A stretch of DNA of 9,860 nt from Patescibacteria group bacterium (GTDB lineage: Bacteria; Patescibacteriota; Minisyncoccia; Phycocordibacterales; JANLHH01): the NCBI GenBank assembly GCA_024654605.1, contig JANLHH010000080.1, positions 1-9,860 of the forward strand. The letters run 5' to 3'. A model generated the notes under the pieces. The model made no database searches, had not been told where the DNA came from, and was given only the letters and a program-made list of their open reading frames with translations. The position numbers and the translations under genes are program-made. The stretch's first letter is position 1. The number at the start of each line of letters is the position of its first letter. Below are positions 1 to 6,894 of this stretch, in pieces.

Positions 1-714
1 AAGCTCGGTAATTTTTTCAGGACTTTTGATTTCATAGAGCCCGTCTTTCAGTATCCGATGGATTTTATAGTCAGAGAGAAAATTAAATATATCTCTGAAA
101 TATGTTCGTGAATCTCTACTTGAAATACTAAATTCAAACTGAACATATTTAATATTTGGCAACATCTGTTTTGCTCCCTTAAGGCAAGCTAATTCATTAC
201 CTTCAACATCAAGCTTTAGTAGAGTGATATCTTTAACGCTATTCAATTTGCAAAAGTTGTCTATGGTCTGGATTTTCACTTCTTCACTTTCGCTAAATCC
301 ATCATGAGGTTTATGAATGGATCCTAATCCACTGACACCATCTGGATAGTAAAGAGTTGCTCTACCCTCAGTGTCCCCAAAAGCACTTTGTATTATAGTC
401 GCTTTATCACCAAGTTCTTTTTCGAGAGTTTCATAATCTCTTAAACATGGCTCAAAAGCATATATCTTTGCTTTGCCTTTTGTGAAATTAAATATCTCTT
501 TAATGTAGTTTCCCCCTTGTGCGCCGACATCGAAAACAACAGGGGTTTGCTCTTTAGATAAAGCATACCTAGCGGCAAATAGCTCCCCGTTTTTATAGAG
601 ACTGCCTCCACCTGTCCCTATATTAAGGCCTTCCATTGAAATATCAAAGAGTTTTCTGAAAATTGACTGAAACGCTTTTTTCCCAAAAAATATTTTTTTA
701 ATTAACTTATTCAT
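1..714 (-). CDS. FkbM family SAM-dependent methyltransferase (partial, runs off left edge)
   Basis: The open reading frame starts at ATG 714-712 and stays open for 238 codons to the window edge, so the C-terminus is missing. It is a class I Rossmann methyltransferase of the FkbM type, a family known for O-methylating sugars and polyketides. The SAM-binding glycine motif VFDVGAQGGNY is at residues 60-70, the acidic motif AFEP at 86-89, TIDNF at 150-154, and the family-typical LLKLDVEGNE at 165-174. Residues 1-25 are Lys/Phe-rich and may be a short basic lead-in. It follows the GT2 gene after 50 bp on the same strand, so it is probably the last or a late gene of that operon, methylating a sugar in the growing glycan (inference). 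Only a distant AGGA lies upstream of the start. Its base composition is clearly more AT-rich than that of the genes to the right. Confidence 0.88.
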   Translation of the reverse strand, partial: MNKLIKKIFFGKKAFQSIFRKLFDISMEGLNIGTGGGSLYKNGELFAARYALSKEQTPVVFDVGAQGGNYIKEIFNFTKGKAKIYAFEPCLRDYETLEKELGDKATIIQSAFGDTEGRATLYYPDGVSGLGSIHKPHDGFSESEEVKIQTIDNFCKLNSVKDITLLKLDVEGNELACLKGAKQMLPNIKYVQFEFSISSRDSRTYFRDIFNFLSDYKIHRILKDGLYEIKSPEKITEL

Positions 715-764
715 ATTTTTGAAATATTTCCTAACCTTTTATAGTCTTCTATAATATATAGCAG

Positions 765-1622
765 TTAGTCTATCAGATATTTTTTATAGTGCTCATAGCC
801 TGAATTCTGTGTCTTCACTCTCCATAAATAAAGCGGCAATTTGAATGAAATGTTGTTGTGAAATGTTTCTGCGACCTGAAAATTAAAATCGCGATCTGCA
901 CCCCGGCCGGTAAATGATGGCCAAATCCTATCTTTGAGCGCTCTAAATCTTACCTTTTCCACCACTTCCTTTTTGAATAGGGGACTGTTCCCGGATCCGG
1001 GGTAAGAATCAAGAGACCGGAAAAAGAACTTATTGATAACTCGCATTCTTTTGAATTCAAAAGGAATAAAAGAATTTAGTTTGCCAAGAAAGGGGATAAT
1101 GACCCCTTTGGTTTTTTTAGCAAGCTCCATTATTTCTTCGTTTGTTATTACAATATGCCTCTCTTCTTGAAAAATTTTGTCTACGTCCAGTTTTTTATCC
1201 ATCAACTCTTCTTTGAATTGTTGCCACTGGATACATACATGTGAAGCGCCGTATTTTATGGCAAGAATATACTGCGCTTCTATACGATTTACGAGAGAGG
1301 CATCGTCGGCATCTTGAAAGGTAATCCATTCCCCATGCACTTTTTCAAATCCGTAGTTTCGTGCCAAATAGCCGGCATTCACGTTTCGTCCGCGCTTATT
1401 CACGCGATGCGGATCGTCATAAGGGAGTTTATAGTATGAAACATTTTTATGTTGTTGCGTGTATTCCACAACAACCTTGTCGGTATTGTCCGTACTATTA
1501 TCGTCTACAACGATTATTTCCAAATTGGGGTATGTTTGCGTCAACATGGAGTCAATTGCTGCTCTGATAGTGCTTTCGGAGTTATGTGCCGGTATGATGA
1601 CTGAAATGAGGGGTTTGTTCAT
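765..1622 (-). CDS. GT2 (GT-A fold) family glycosyltransferase
   Basis: A 285-residue inverting glycosyltransferase that would move a sugar from a nucleotide donor to a lipid-linked or protein-linked glycan at the cytoplasmic face. The N-terminal nucleotide-binding strand SVIIPAHN is at residues 7-14, VVDDNSTDNT at 38-47, and the metal-binding DXD (QDADD) at 103-107. GADRDF at 241-246 occupies the place of the acceptor-side ED/DxD catalytic motif. There is no transmembrane segment, so it is a soluble or peripheral enzyme. Length is normal for a single GT-A domain with a short C-terminal extension. The ATG overlaps the TGA of the upstream GT4 gene in an ATGA arrangement, which points to translational coupling. 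There is no clear Shine-Dalgarno sequence; the upstream stretch is A-rich. The sugar specificity cannot be read from the sequence. Confidence 0.9.
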   Translation of the reverse strand: MNKPLISVIIPAHNSESTIRAAIDSMLTQTYPNLEIIVVDDNSTDNTDKVVVEYTQQHKNVSYYKLPYDDPHRVNKRGRNVNAGYLARNYGFEKVHGEWITFQDADDASLVNRIEAQYILAIKYGASHVCIQWQQFKEELMDKKLDVDKIFQEERHIVITNEEIMELAKKTKGVIIPFLGKLNSFIPFEFKRMRVINKFFFRSLDSYPGSGNSPLFKKEVVEKVRFRALKDRIWPSFTGRGADRDFNFQVAETFHNNISFKLPLYLWRVKTQNSGYEHYKKYLID

Positions 1623-2791
1623 ATTTTTTTTTCTTTCATTATCTTATCCATGAACGAGGCATACGATTCTTTAAATTGTTCCTTCGTGTGGTGTTTTTGC
1701 GCGTAGTTCCATACAGCCAAAGATCGCGATTTTAATTCATCATCTGTAAGCGCGGCAATCCGTTTTACCGCGTCAATAATTTCTTGTATAGAGGCTGTTT
1801 TTAGCTCTATACCGAAAGGTTCCGCATTTACTCCGGACTGTCGAGTAATGATGGGAATAAGACCGGCGTGAAGACCGGTTATTACGCTGCCAGCTTGGCC
1901 CTCTGAACACGACGGGTAGATCAACCCGACCGAATTATCAACTATTTTTTTGAATTGTTCACCCCGCACATCAATACGCCCCGAGAGTTTTATGTTAGGT
2001 GTTTCATACAGCTCCTTCTTATAACATTCCACAAAATCTTTTTCGGTGGCAACGGGTCCGCAGACAGTGAGTTTGTATTCGGGCATCTGTGCGAATGCTT
2101 CAAGCACACGATCAAGACCCTTGTGCGACGCGCCGCCGCCGCCTATCCAGACAAAATTCTTTTTGATGTTTTTAAAATCTTTTCGTTCCGGCGATGGAAA
2201 TAACACAGCCGAAAGGAGGGGGATATTTACGATGTCTTTATTTGCGTATGAGAAAGTGTCTTTAGCGAATCCATTACCAAGCGCGCTGGCATAATCTGCA
2301 TATTCAATATTATTTGACGGGTTCATCTGCCTTCGCGGTTCTAATATGCACTCGCGTCTTTCTTTCAGTTCTTTTAGACGCCCTTGTTCCGCTTCATTCT
2401 GATAGCGCCAGTGCGCGCCCGTGATATAGAAAATTTTTACGCATCTCTCATTAAGAAACGGCGTTAATCTCTCCAGATTCTGGTTGACGTCAATCACTGC
2501 CGCATAATCTTTTTTGGGAATAAATGTGGTGTTGGTCCAATCAATAACATCAACCGCAAAACCTTGTTCAAGAAGAATTTCGGCGATGATAAGGCATTCC
2601 CATGGATTCGTGTGTGGACTCCGATCCAGTTCTTTTTTGGTGATAGCAAACGGGTGGGTAACGTAGGAGAGTAGTACTGCGTCTTTGGGACGAGATACTG
2701 TTGGCACTAGTGTCACTTTGCCGCGAAAGTGTCGCTCAAATTTACGCGCATAGACGCGGTATAGGGCAAAAAATGAGTCAGTAAAAGGCAT
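1619..2791 (-). CDS. GT4-like (GT-B fold) glycosyltransferase
   Basis: A 390-residue retaining-type glycosyltransferase with the GT-B two-domain layout. The N-terminal Rossmann half (about residues 35-200) contains HPFAI, TNPWECLIIAEILLEQGF and YITGAHWRY. The C-terminal nucleotide-sugar half opens with FVWIGGGGASHKGLDRVLEAF (residues 213-233) and continues with LTVCGP (241-246). The phosphate/ribose-contacting segment YPSCSEGQAGSVITGLHAG is at 292-310. In classical GT4 enzymes this segment is an EX7E motif. Here the first Glu is E298, but the residue eight positions later is Thr, so the second Glu is replaced. The gene starts 1 bp after the upstream GT2 stop and its TGA overlaps the next GT2 start by 4 bp, so it is the middle gene of a coupled three-glycosyltransferase operon. 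Donor and acceptor are unknown. Confidence 0.88.
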   Translation of the reverse strand: MPFTDSFFALYRVYARKFERHFRGKVTLVPTVSRPKDAVLLSYVTHPFAITKKELDRSPHTNPWECLIIAEILLEQGFAVDVIDWTNTTFIPKKDYAAVIDVNQNLERLTPFLNERCVKIFYITGAHWRYQNEAEQGRLKELKERRECILEPRRQMNPSNNIEYADYASALGNGFAKDTFSYANKDIVNIPLLSAVLFPSPERKDFKNIKKNFVWIGGGGASHKGLDRVLEAFAQMPEYKLTVCGPVATEKDFVECYKKELYETPNIKLSGRIDVRGEQFKKIVDNSVGLIYPSCSEGQAGSVITGLHAGLIPIITRQSGVNAEPFGIELKTASIQEIIDAVKRIAALTDDELKSRSLAVWNYAQKHHTKEQFKESYASFMDKIMKEKKI

Positions 2792-2792
2792 G

Positions 2793-3683
2793 TTATTTAT
2801 TCCAAAGAAATTCTGGATTTCCTGTCGTATTCATCTCTTCAAGCCACTTGAGAGCGTCGGCAGAGAGTTTCGGCCACTGTGCTTGAAAGGTGGTCGATGA
2901 GGGTTTTTTCCCGAAAGAACCACTCCGAATTTTATTGCGGAGAACTTTTAATTTTTCAACAATAAACGAATCAGGGTTTTTATTTAAGTAAAATTTATTC
3001 AAACGATCGGTCTCATCCTTTATTTTTTTCATATACACCAAACTGACACTTTGTGGGTTGCTTATGTTTACGAACGAATAGCCGGTATACCAAGCAATAT
3101 TTGCCTTGCCGGCGGTAACCCTAAGTGAAAATTCGGCATCAGCACGCCGAAATGAAGGATTCCATAATCCTAAGAGGGGAAGTGATGATCTGCGAATCAT
3201 GATACCGAGTCCACAAAAAGAAAATGGCGTATGATCTTTTTGCCATTGCCTATAGTTCTGCTCATAAACAAGCGGCCTGACGCCAGTGGTTATGTTTTGG
3301 TTCTTAAAACCACCCTCGGTACTTACCATATCTACTTGCGTCTCCGAAAGCATGAATTTCTTGCATGCCTCTATGGCAGGGTAGTGAAAAACGTCATCAT
3401 CAGTGATTATTTTTATAAGCGTCCCGCGCGCCACCAAGAGAAGTTTATTTAAGCCGTGTGATTCGCCAAAATCCGGTTCAGATACAAAATATTCTATTTT
3501 ACCACTCCGTTTAAGATCATTAAGGAATTCTTTCGTGCTATCGGTACTTTCGGCATCTGCGACAATGATTTCCTCACCTTCTTTGACGTGTTGCAATAGC
3601 CTTCCCATGGACTCTTTGAGATAGGGGAGCTTGTTCTTAGTAGTAATTATATATGAAAGGGTTGTAGCATTCTCTGCAGGCAT
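2793..3683 (-). CDS. GT2 (GT-A fold) family glycosyltransferase
   Basis: A 296-residue GT-A glycosyltransferase, the first gene of the leftward operon. Motifs are LSYIITTKNK at residues 9-18, IIVADAESTDST at 39-50, SEPDFGESHGLNK at 68-80, and the metal-binding TDDD at 94-97. The SEPDxGxxxGxNK block is common in GT2 enzymes of capsule and O-antigen loci. The acceptor-site region runs from CGLGIMIRR (157-165) through FRRADAEFSLRV (178-189). No membrane helix is seen. About 100 C-terminal residues beyond the core are Lys-rich and unassigned. The ATG sits about 13 nt downstream of the predicted transcription start of an extended -10 promoter, with no Shine-Dalgarno sequence between them, so translation may begin from a very short leader. 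The gene is 1 bp from the GT4 gene. It resembles the other GT2 only at motif level, so they probably have different specificities. Confidence 0.88.
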   Translation of the reverse strand: MPAENATTLSYIITTKNKLPYLKESMGRLLQHVKEGEEIIVADAESTDSTKEFLNDLKRSGKIEYFVSEPDFGESHGLNKLLLVARGTLIKIITDDDVFHYPAIEACKKFMLSETQVDMVSTEGGFKNQNITTGVRPLVYEQNYRQWQKDHTPFSFCGLGIMIRRSSLPLLGLWNPSFRRADAEFSLRVTAGKANIAWYTGYSFVNISNPQSVSLVYMKKIKDETDRLNKFYLNKNPDSFIVEKLKVLRNKIRSGSFGKKPSSTTFQAQWPKLSADALKWLEEMNTTGNPEFLWNK

Positions 3684-3702
3684 TGTTTTGTAGTTTCAAC
3701 GT

Positions 3703-3711
3703 ATTATATCA
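3703..3711 (-). promoter_or_regulatory. Extended -10 promoter of the glycosyltransferase operon
   Basis: On the minus strand the sequence reads TGATATAAT, a consensus TATAAT (3708-3703) with the TGN extension. No good -35 box is present at 16-18 bp, which is tolerated by extended -10 promoters. The expected start of transcription is about 13 nt before the ATG at 3683. It lies just downstream of the terminator at 3738-3774, which fits a fresh transcription unit beginning here. Confidence 0.6.
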
Positions 3712-3737
3712 CACATTCACTGGCGTAGGAGATAAAT

Positions 3738-3774
3738 AAAATGTCGCTCTTCTTGTAAGAGAGAGCGACATTTT
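3738..3774 (-). terminator. Intrinsic terminator after the acyltransferase gene (possibly bidirectional)
   Basis: The 13-bp arms AAAATGTCGCTCT (3738-3750) and AGAGCGACATTTT (3762-3774) are perfectly complementary around an 11-nt loop. On the minus strand the hairpin starts about 15 nt after the acyltransferase stop codon and is followed by the T-rich TTTTATTTAT, as expected for a rho-independent terminator. On the plus strand it is followed by TTTT, so it could act both ways, but no plus-strand gene ends here. It separates the acyltransferase from the glycosyltransferase operon, which has its own promoter. Confidence 0.8.
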
Positions 3775-3788
3775 CTCCAAAGAGAGCA

Positions 3789-4352
3789 CTAGAGATATCC
3801 CAATTCTTTTGCGTACCGGAGCATTTTTTCCTTCGGCCTTTTTTTGATTGGCTTGATGGGGTTACCGGCATAAATGGTCCATGGCTCGGTTTTAGTACCT
3901 CTGGGTACGAATGAACAGGCGCCGATGACGCATCCTTCCGCGAGGGTTACTCCGGGAAGTATGGTGACATTCGCGCCAACATTAGCAAAGTTTTCAAAAA
4001 CAATCGGCTCAACGATCAGACGGTCGCGCATTTCTTCCGGTACGCCGGGGGCCGTGATCAATCCTTCACCAAGGTACGCGTCAGAAGCACAGATGATCGT
4101 ACTCTTGGCAGCGATATTGGTGAAGCGACCCAACGTGAGCTTGCCTTCTCTGCCACCGATAATACTTACATAAGGACCAATGTGGATGTGGTCGTTCGTT
4201 TCCAGTGCTGTAGTGAGATAGAACCCGCTGTCAACGGCGACATGGTTTCCTATTGAGACCAAATGAGGTCTACGAATCTCCACAGCACTGCTTATGAATA
4301 CGTCGTCGCCGACTGACTTGAGCAGCGCCTTGTCATATTGCGGTGAGTTCAT
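3789..4352 (-). CDS. Left-handed beta-helix (hexapeptide repeat) sugar acyltransferase, WbbJ/LbH_MAT-like
   Basis: A predicted 187-residue trimeric acyl-CoA-dependent acyltransferase that would acetylate or acylate a sugar hydroxyl or amino group. Hexad-repeat segments typical of the left-handed beta-helix run through most of the protein: VEIRRPHLVSIGNHVAVDSG near the N-terminus, HIHIGPYVSIIGG in the middle, then VGANVTILPGVTLAEGCVIGACSFVPRGT. IYAGNPIKPIKKRP near the end is the hallmark closing motif of sugar acyltransferases. The frame is open to an ATG at 4394, giving 201 residues. I chose the ATG at 4352 because MNSPQYDKALLKSVG looks like the usual family N-terminus and an AGGA lies 10 nt upstream. 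The longer start remains possible. The gene is divergent from the C-methyltransferase and aminotransferase genes. N-acylation of the amino sugar they make is a natural role, but that is inferred. Confidence 0.85.
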   Translation of the reverse strand: MNSPQYDKALLKSVGDDVFISSAVEIRRPHLVSIGNHVAVDSGFYLTTALETNDHIHIGPYVSIIGGREGKLTLGRFTNIAAKSTIICASDAYLGEGLITAPGVPEEMRDRLIVEPIVFENFANVGANVTILPGVTLAEGCVIGACSFVPRGTKTEPWTIYAGNPIKPIKKRPKEKMLRYAKELGYL

Positions 4353-4396
4353 GATTTCTTCATCCTGAGATTTAAGCGATCGATTAAAGACCATAT

Positions 4397-4413
4397 AAGT
4401 ATACTGTATACTT
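4397..4413. promoter_or_regulatory. 17-bp perfect dyad, candidate operator at the acyltransferase promoter
   Basis: AAGTATAC-T-GTATACTT is a perfect inverted repeat with 8-bp arms and one central base. It overlaps the -10 box and the predicted transcription start of the leftward acyltransferase promoter, the usual place for a repressor. The core word TATACTGTAT recurs 89 bp away (4489-4498) at the -10 region of the rightward promoter. No regulator gene is seen in the window, and AT-rich promoter DNA makes chance dyads more likely. Confidence 0.4.
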
Positions 4414-4439
4414 TATACCATTTATTTATACATAGTCAA
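4412..4439 (-). promoter_or_regulatory. Sigma70-type promoter of the acyltransferase gene
   Basis: On the minus strand, TTGACT (4439-4434) and TATAAA (4417-4412) are separated by 16 bp. Predicted transcription would start near 4405, about 10 nt before the ATG at 4394 and about 50 nt before the preferred ATG at 4352. The -35 matches five of six consensus positions and the -10 also five of six. Confidence 0.5.
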
Positions 4440-4488
4440 TACATTTTATCGGACCTAGAAAACGTTTTTAAAAAGTCAGTTTTTGGTC

Positions 4489-4498
4489 TATACTGTAT
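4489..4498 (+). promoter_or_regulatory. -10 box and repeated TATACTGTAT site upstream of the C-methyltransferase
   Basis: TATACT (4489-4494) is a good -10 box 37 bp before the ATG at 4532. The -35 region is only T-rich (about TTTTAA), so the promoter is a moderate call. The 10-base word TATACTGTAT that contains it is identical to the core of the dyad at 4397-4413, suggesting a shared regulator of the two divergent units (inference). Confidence 0.4.
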
Positions 4499-4531
4499 TT
4501 TACTAGTTTTACAGGGAAAGAAATTCAACAT

Positions 4532-5779
4532 ATGAAAAAAATAAAATACACAGGGCATGTCTCGGAGTGTCAGATCTGTCAAAATAAAAACTTAAAACCA
4601 ATCCTTTCTCTCGGCCACCAGCCTGTGGTACAGGAGTATTTAACCAAAGAAAGCTTGGACCAACCTGAAGTAACCTATTCGCTTAATTTGGTGTATTGCG
4701 ACAAGTGCGGATTAACTCAGATCGACTATATCGTACCGCCGGAAATAGTTTTTCCGCCGGATTACCCCTACCGTACCGGTCTCACCAATATGCTTATCCG
4801 GAACTTCAGGGCTCTTGCTGATACGTTGGAAAAACAGGGTTACGCGACACCCAAGAGTTTAATCGTGGACATCGGTTCAAATGACGGTACGCTTCTGCAA
4901 GGTTTTAAGGAGAAGGGGATGAAAGTTGTCGGCGTTGAGCCGACAGGTGCTGCGGATGTAGCAAAAAAGAATGGCATCACGACGATCAAAAGTTTTTTCA
5001 ATAAAGAAACCGTTGCAACTATCCTAAAGAAATATGGTCCGGCTAAAATTATCACTGCCACGAACGTGTTTGCGCACATCAACGATACCGTTTCTTTGGC
5101 TAAGAATGTTAAGGACCTGCTCGCTACCGACGGGGTGTTCGTTTCCGAATCGCAATACCTTTTAGACATTTTTGAGAAGCTAGAGTTTGACACCGTATAT
5201 CATGAACATCTTCGTTTCTACGCACTCCAACCTCTCCAGCATCTCTTTGCGCAGGTGGGACTGTCTGTCGTTGACGCTGAACGCATTTCTGCCGCCGGCG
5301 GGTCCATTCGTGTGTACGCCATGAAAGGCAAACACCAGATGAGTACGCGAGCGAAAGAACTCTTGGCTGTCGAGAAAAAGGCCGGCCTCTACGACGTAAA
5401 AGCGCACAAAAAATTTGCTGAGCGCATCATATTGGCAAAGCACGATCTCGTAGCACTTCTTTTAAAAGTGAAGAAACAAGGCGCACGCATTGCCGGTCTC
5501 GGGTCTCCGGCGCGCGCCAACACGCTTTTGGGTTTTACCAAGATTACCACCGACATTTTAGATTACGCGTGTGAGAAGAAAGGATCGCCGAAAATAGGGT
5601 TGTTTACACCCGGAACACATATCCCTGTGTTTGAGGAAGAAAAGCTCTTTAAAGAACAGCCGGAGTATGTCCTTGTTCTTTCTTGGCACATTGGAATGGA
5701 ACTTATTAAAAAGACGAAAGAAGCTGGCTTCAAAGGCAAATTCATCATGCCTCTTCCGATCCCGCGAATCATTAAGTAG
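4532..5779 (+). CDS. Zinc-motif sugar C-methyltransferase (NovU/TylC3/TcaB9-like class I SAM methyltransferase)
   Basis: This 415-residue protein has the three-part architecture of nucleotide-sugar C-methyltransferases. An N-terminal zinc-binding domain has Cys pairs CQIC (C13, C16) and CDKC (C56, C59). A central SAM-binding Rossmann domain carries VDIGSNDGTLL at residues 112-122, VGVEPTG at 133-139 and NVFAHI at 178-183. A C-terminal domain contains AGLGSPARANTLL at 321-333. The active-site segment VYHEHLRFYAL (222-232) matches the YHEH motif carrying the catalytic Tyr, Glu and His in this family. Members add a methyl carbon to C-3 or C-5 of a 4-keto-6-deoxy dNDP-sugar, giving branched sugars. 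All key residues look intact and the length is normal for the family. It lies 2 bp before an aminotransferase gene, so the two probably act on the same 4-keto sugar. The Shine-Dalgarno is weak (AGGGAAAG is rather far from the ATG). Confidence 0.9.
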   Translation: MKKIKYTGHVSECQICQNKNLKPILSLGHQPVVQEYLTKESLDQPEVTYSLNLVYCDKCGLTQIDYIVPPEIVFPPDYPYRTGLTNMLIRNFRALADTLEKQGYATPKSLIVDIGSNDGTLLQGFKEKGMKVVGVEPTGAADVAKKNGITTIKSFFNKETVATILKKYGPAKIITATNVFAHINDTVSLAKNVKDLLATDGVFVSESQYLLDIFEKLEFDTVYHEHLRFYALQPLQHLFAQVGLSVVDAERISAAGGSIRVYAMKGKHQMSTRAKELLAVEKKAGLYDVKAHKKFAERIILAKHDLVALLLKVKKQGARIAGLGSPARANTLLGFTKITTDILDYACEKKGSPKIGLFTPGTHIPVFEEEKLFKEQPEYVLVLSWHIGMELIKKTKEAGFKGKFIMPLPIPRIIK

Positions 5780-5781
5780 GC

Positions 5782-6894
5782 ATGGAAAATAAAAACAAAA
5801 AAATTCCGTGGTGGGAACCGCAGATTGGCAGTCCGCTTGAGCGGGAACTTATTGAACAGGTTTTCGCCGACAATTACGCGAACGAAGGAAAACTCACCGC
5901 CAGATTTGAGGCTGAAGTAGCCTCTCTTCTTGGCGCGAAGTATGCCGTGGCCACGACCAGCGGCACTAACGCTATTTTTTTGGCATTGAAAGCTTTGGGA
6001 GTGGGATCGGGAGACGAGGTCATTGTCCCTGATGCAACATTTATCGCCACCGCAAACGCAGTTTCTTTGTGCGGGGCTACGCCCGTTCTTGTGGATATTG
6101 ATCCCCAGACGCTTACTATAAGTATTGAAGCGCTCAAGAAAGCAATTACACCAAAAACAAAGGCAGTTGTCCCTGTGCATGTGACCGGTCGTGGCGCGGA
6201 CATGGAAAGCATTCTTACTATCGCAAACGAGCATGGACTGGTTGTCGTAGAGGATGCCGCTGAAGCATTTTTTTCCAAGCATCAGGGTAAATATCTTGGC
6301 ACCTGGGGCGATGCAGGATGCTTTTCGTTTTCTGCGGCCAAGACCATCACCACTGGTCAGGGCGGTATGATAGTGACCAATAGCGACGAGCTCTACGGGA
6401 AACTGAAGCCCTTGAAGGATCAAGGACGGCCGGTGCGTGGCACGGGAGGGGATGATCTCCACGACACTATCGGGTTTAATTTTAAATTCACTGACATCCA
6501 AGCAGCACTCGGACTAGGACAGCTCAGACTTCTCTCGGAGCGCACTGAACGGATGAAACACATCTATGCGCTCTATCGGGAAGCGCTCAGCGGTATCTCC
6601 GGTTTTTCTATCTTTGATATTGATATTTCAGGCGGTGGTGTACCACAATGGACAGATACAATTGTTGAGCGTCGCGATGAACTGGACGCATATCTCAAGG
6701 AAAATAATATTGATTGCCGTCGCTACTGGTTACCAATCCATCGTCAACACGCATACCCGTTGCCGGATAATCATTTCCCCAACAGTACAAAGTTGTTGCC
6801 GCAAGCGCTGTGGTTGCCATCCGCGTTCACCCTCTCCGATGAAGACGTGATCTTCGTAACGGATCGCATTAAGGAATTTTTTTCAAAACACTAG
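5782..6894 (+). CDS. DegT/DnrJ/EryC1/StrS family PLP-dependent sugar aminotransferase
   Basis: This 370-residue type I fold PLP enzyme would transfer an amino group, normally from glutamate, to a keto-sugar nucleotide. Motifs in order are NEGKLTARFE near residue 34, TTSGTNAIFLALKALG at 58-73, GDEVIVPDATF at 77-87, and VVEDAAEAFFSKHQG at 155-169, where Asp158 would contact the PLP pyridine nitrogen. FSFSAAKTITTGQGGM follows at 181-196 with Lys187 as the Schiff-base lysine, then GFNFKFTDIQAALGLGQL at 231-248. The layout resembles perosamine synthase-like C-4 aminotransferases more than the C-3 group, but the position of amination cannot be settled by eye. It begins 2 bp after the C-methyltransferase stop, probably co-translated. 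It ends by overlapping the stop codon of the convergent epimerase gene within CTAG (6891-6894), leaving no room for an intergenic terminator. Confidence 0.92.
   Translation: MENKNKKIPWWEPQIGSPLERELIEQVFADNYANEGKLTARFEAEVASLLGAKYAVATTSGTNAIFLALKALGVGSGDEVIVPDATFIATANAVSLCGATPVLVDIDPQTLTISIEALKKAITPKTKAVVPVHVTGRGADMESILTIANEHGLVVVEDAAEAFFSKHQGKYLGTWGDAGCFSFSAAKTITTGQGGMIVTNSDELYGKLKPLKDQGRPVRGTGGDDLHDTIGFNFKFTDIQAALGLGQLRLLSERTERMKHIYALYREALSGISGFSIFDIDISGGGVPQWTDTIVERRDELDAYLKENNIDCRRYWLPIHRQHAYPLPDNHFPNSTKLLPQALWLPSAFTLSDEDVIFVTDRIKEFFSKH

Noticed and set aside
715..764. Internal promoter or terminator between the GT2 and FkbM genes from the TATAG/CTATA repeats
   Set aside because: The arms are only 5 bp of A/T-rich sequence, too weak for a terminator, and the TATAAA present has no matching -35 box or extended -10.
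3874..4173. A 99-codon plus-strand frame inside the acyltransferase gene
   Set aside because: It is opposite clear hexapeptide repeats on the minus strand. The periodic coding of the repeats creates the long open antisense frame.
5563..6501. A 312-codon minus-strand open frame antisense to the methyltransferase and aminotransferase genes
   Set aside because: Its translation is Cys/Arg/Phe-rich with no recognisable domain, and it lies opposite two genes with complete family motifs. It is a shadow of the plus-strand coding frames.
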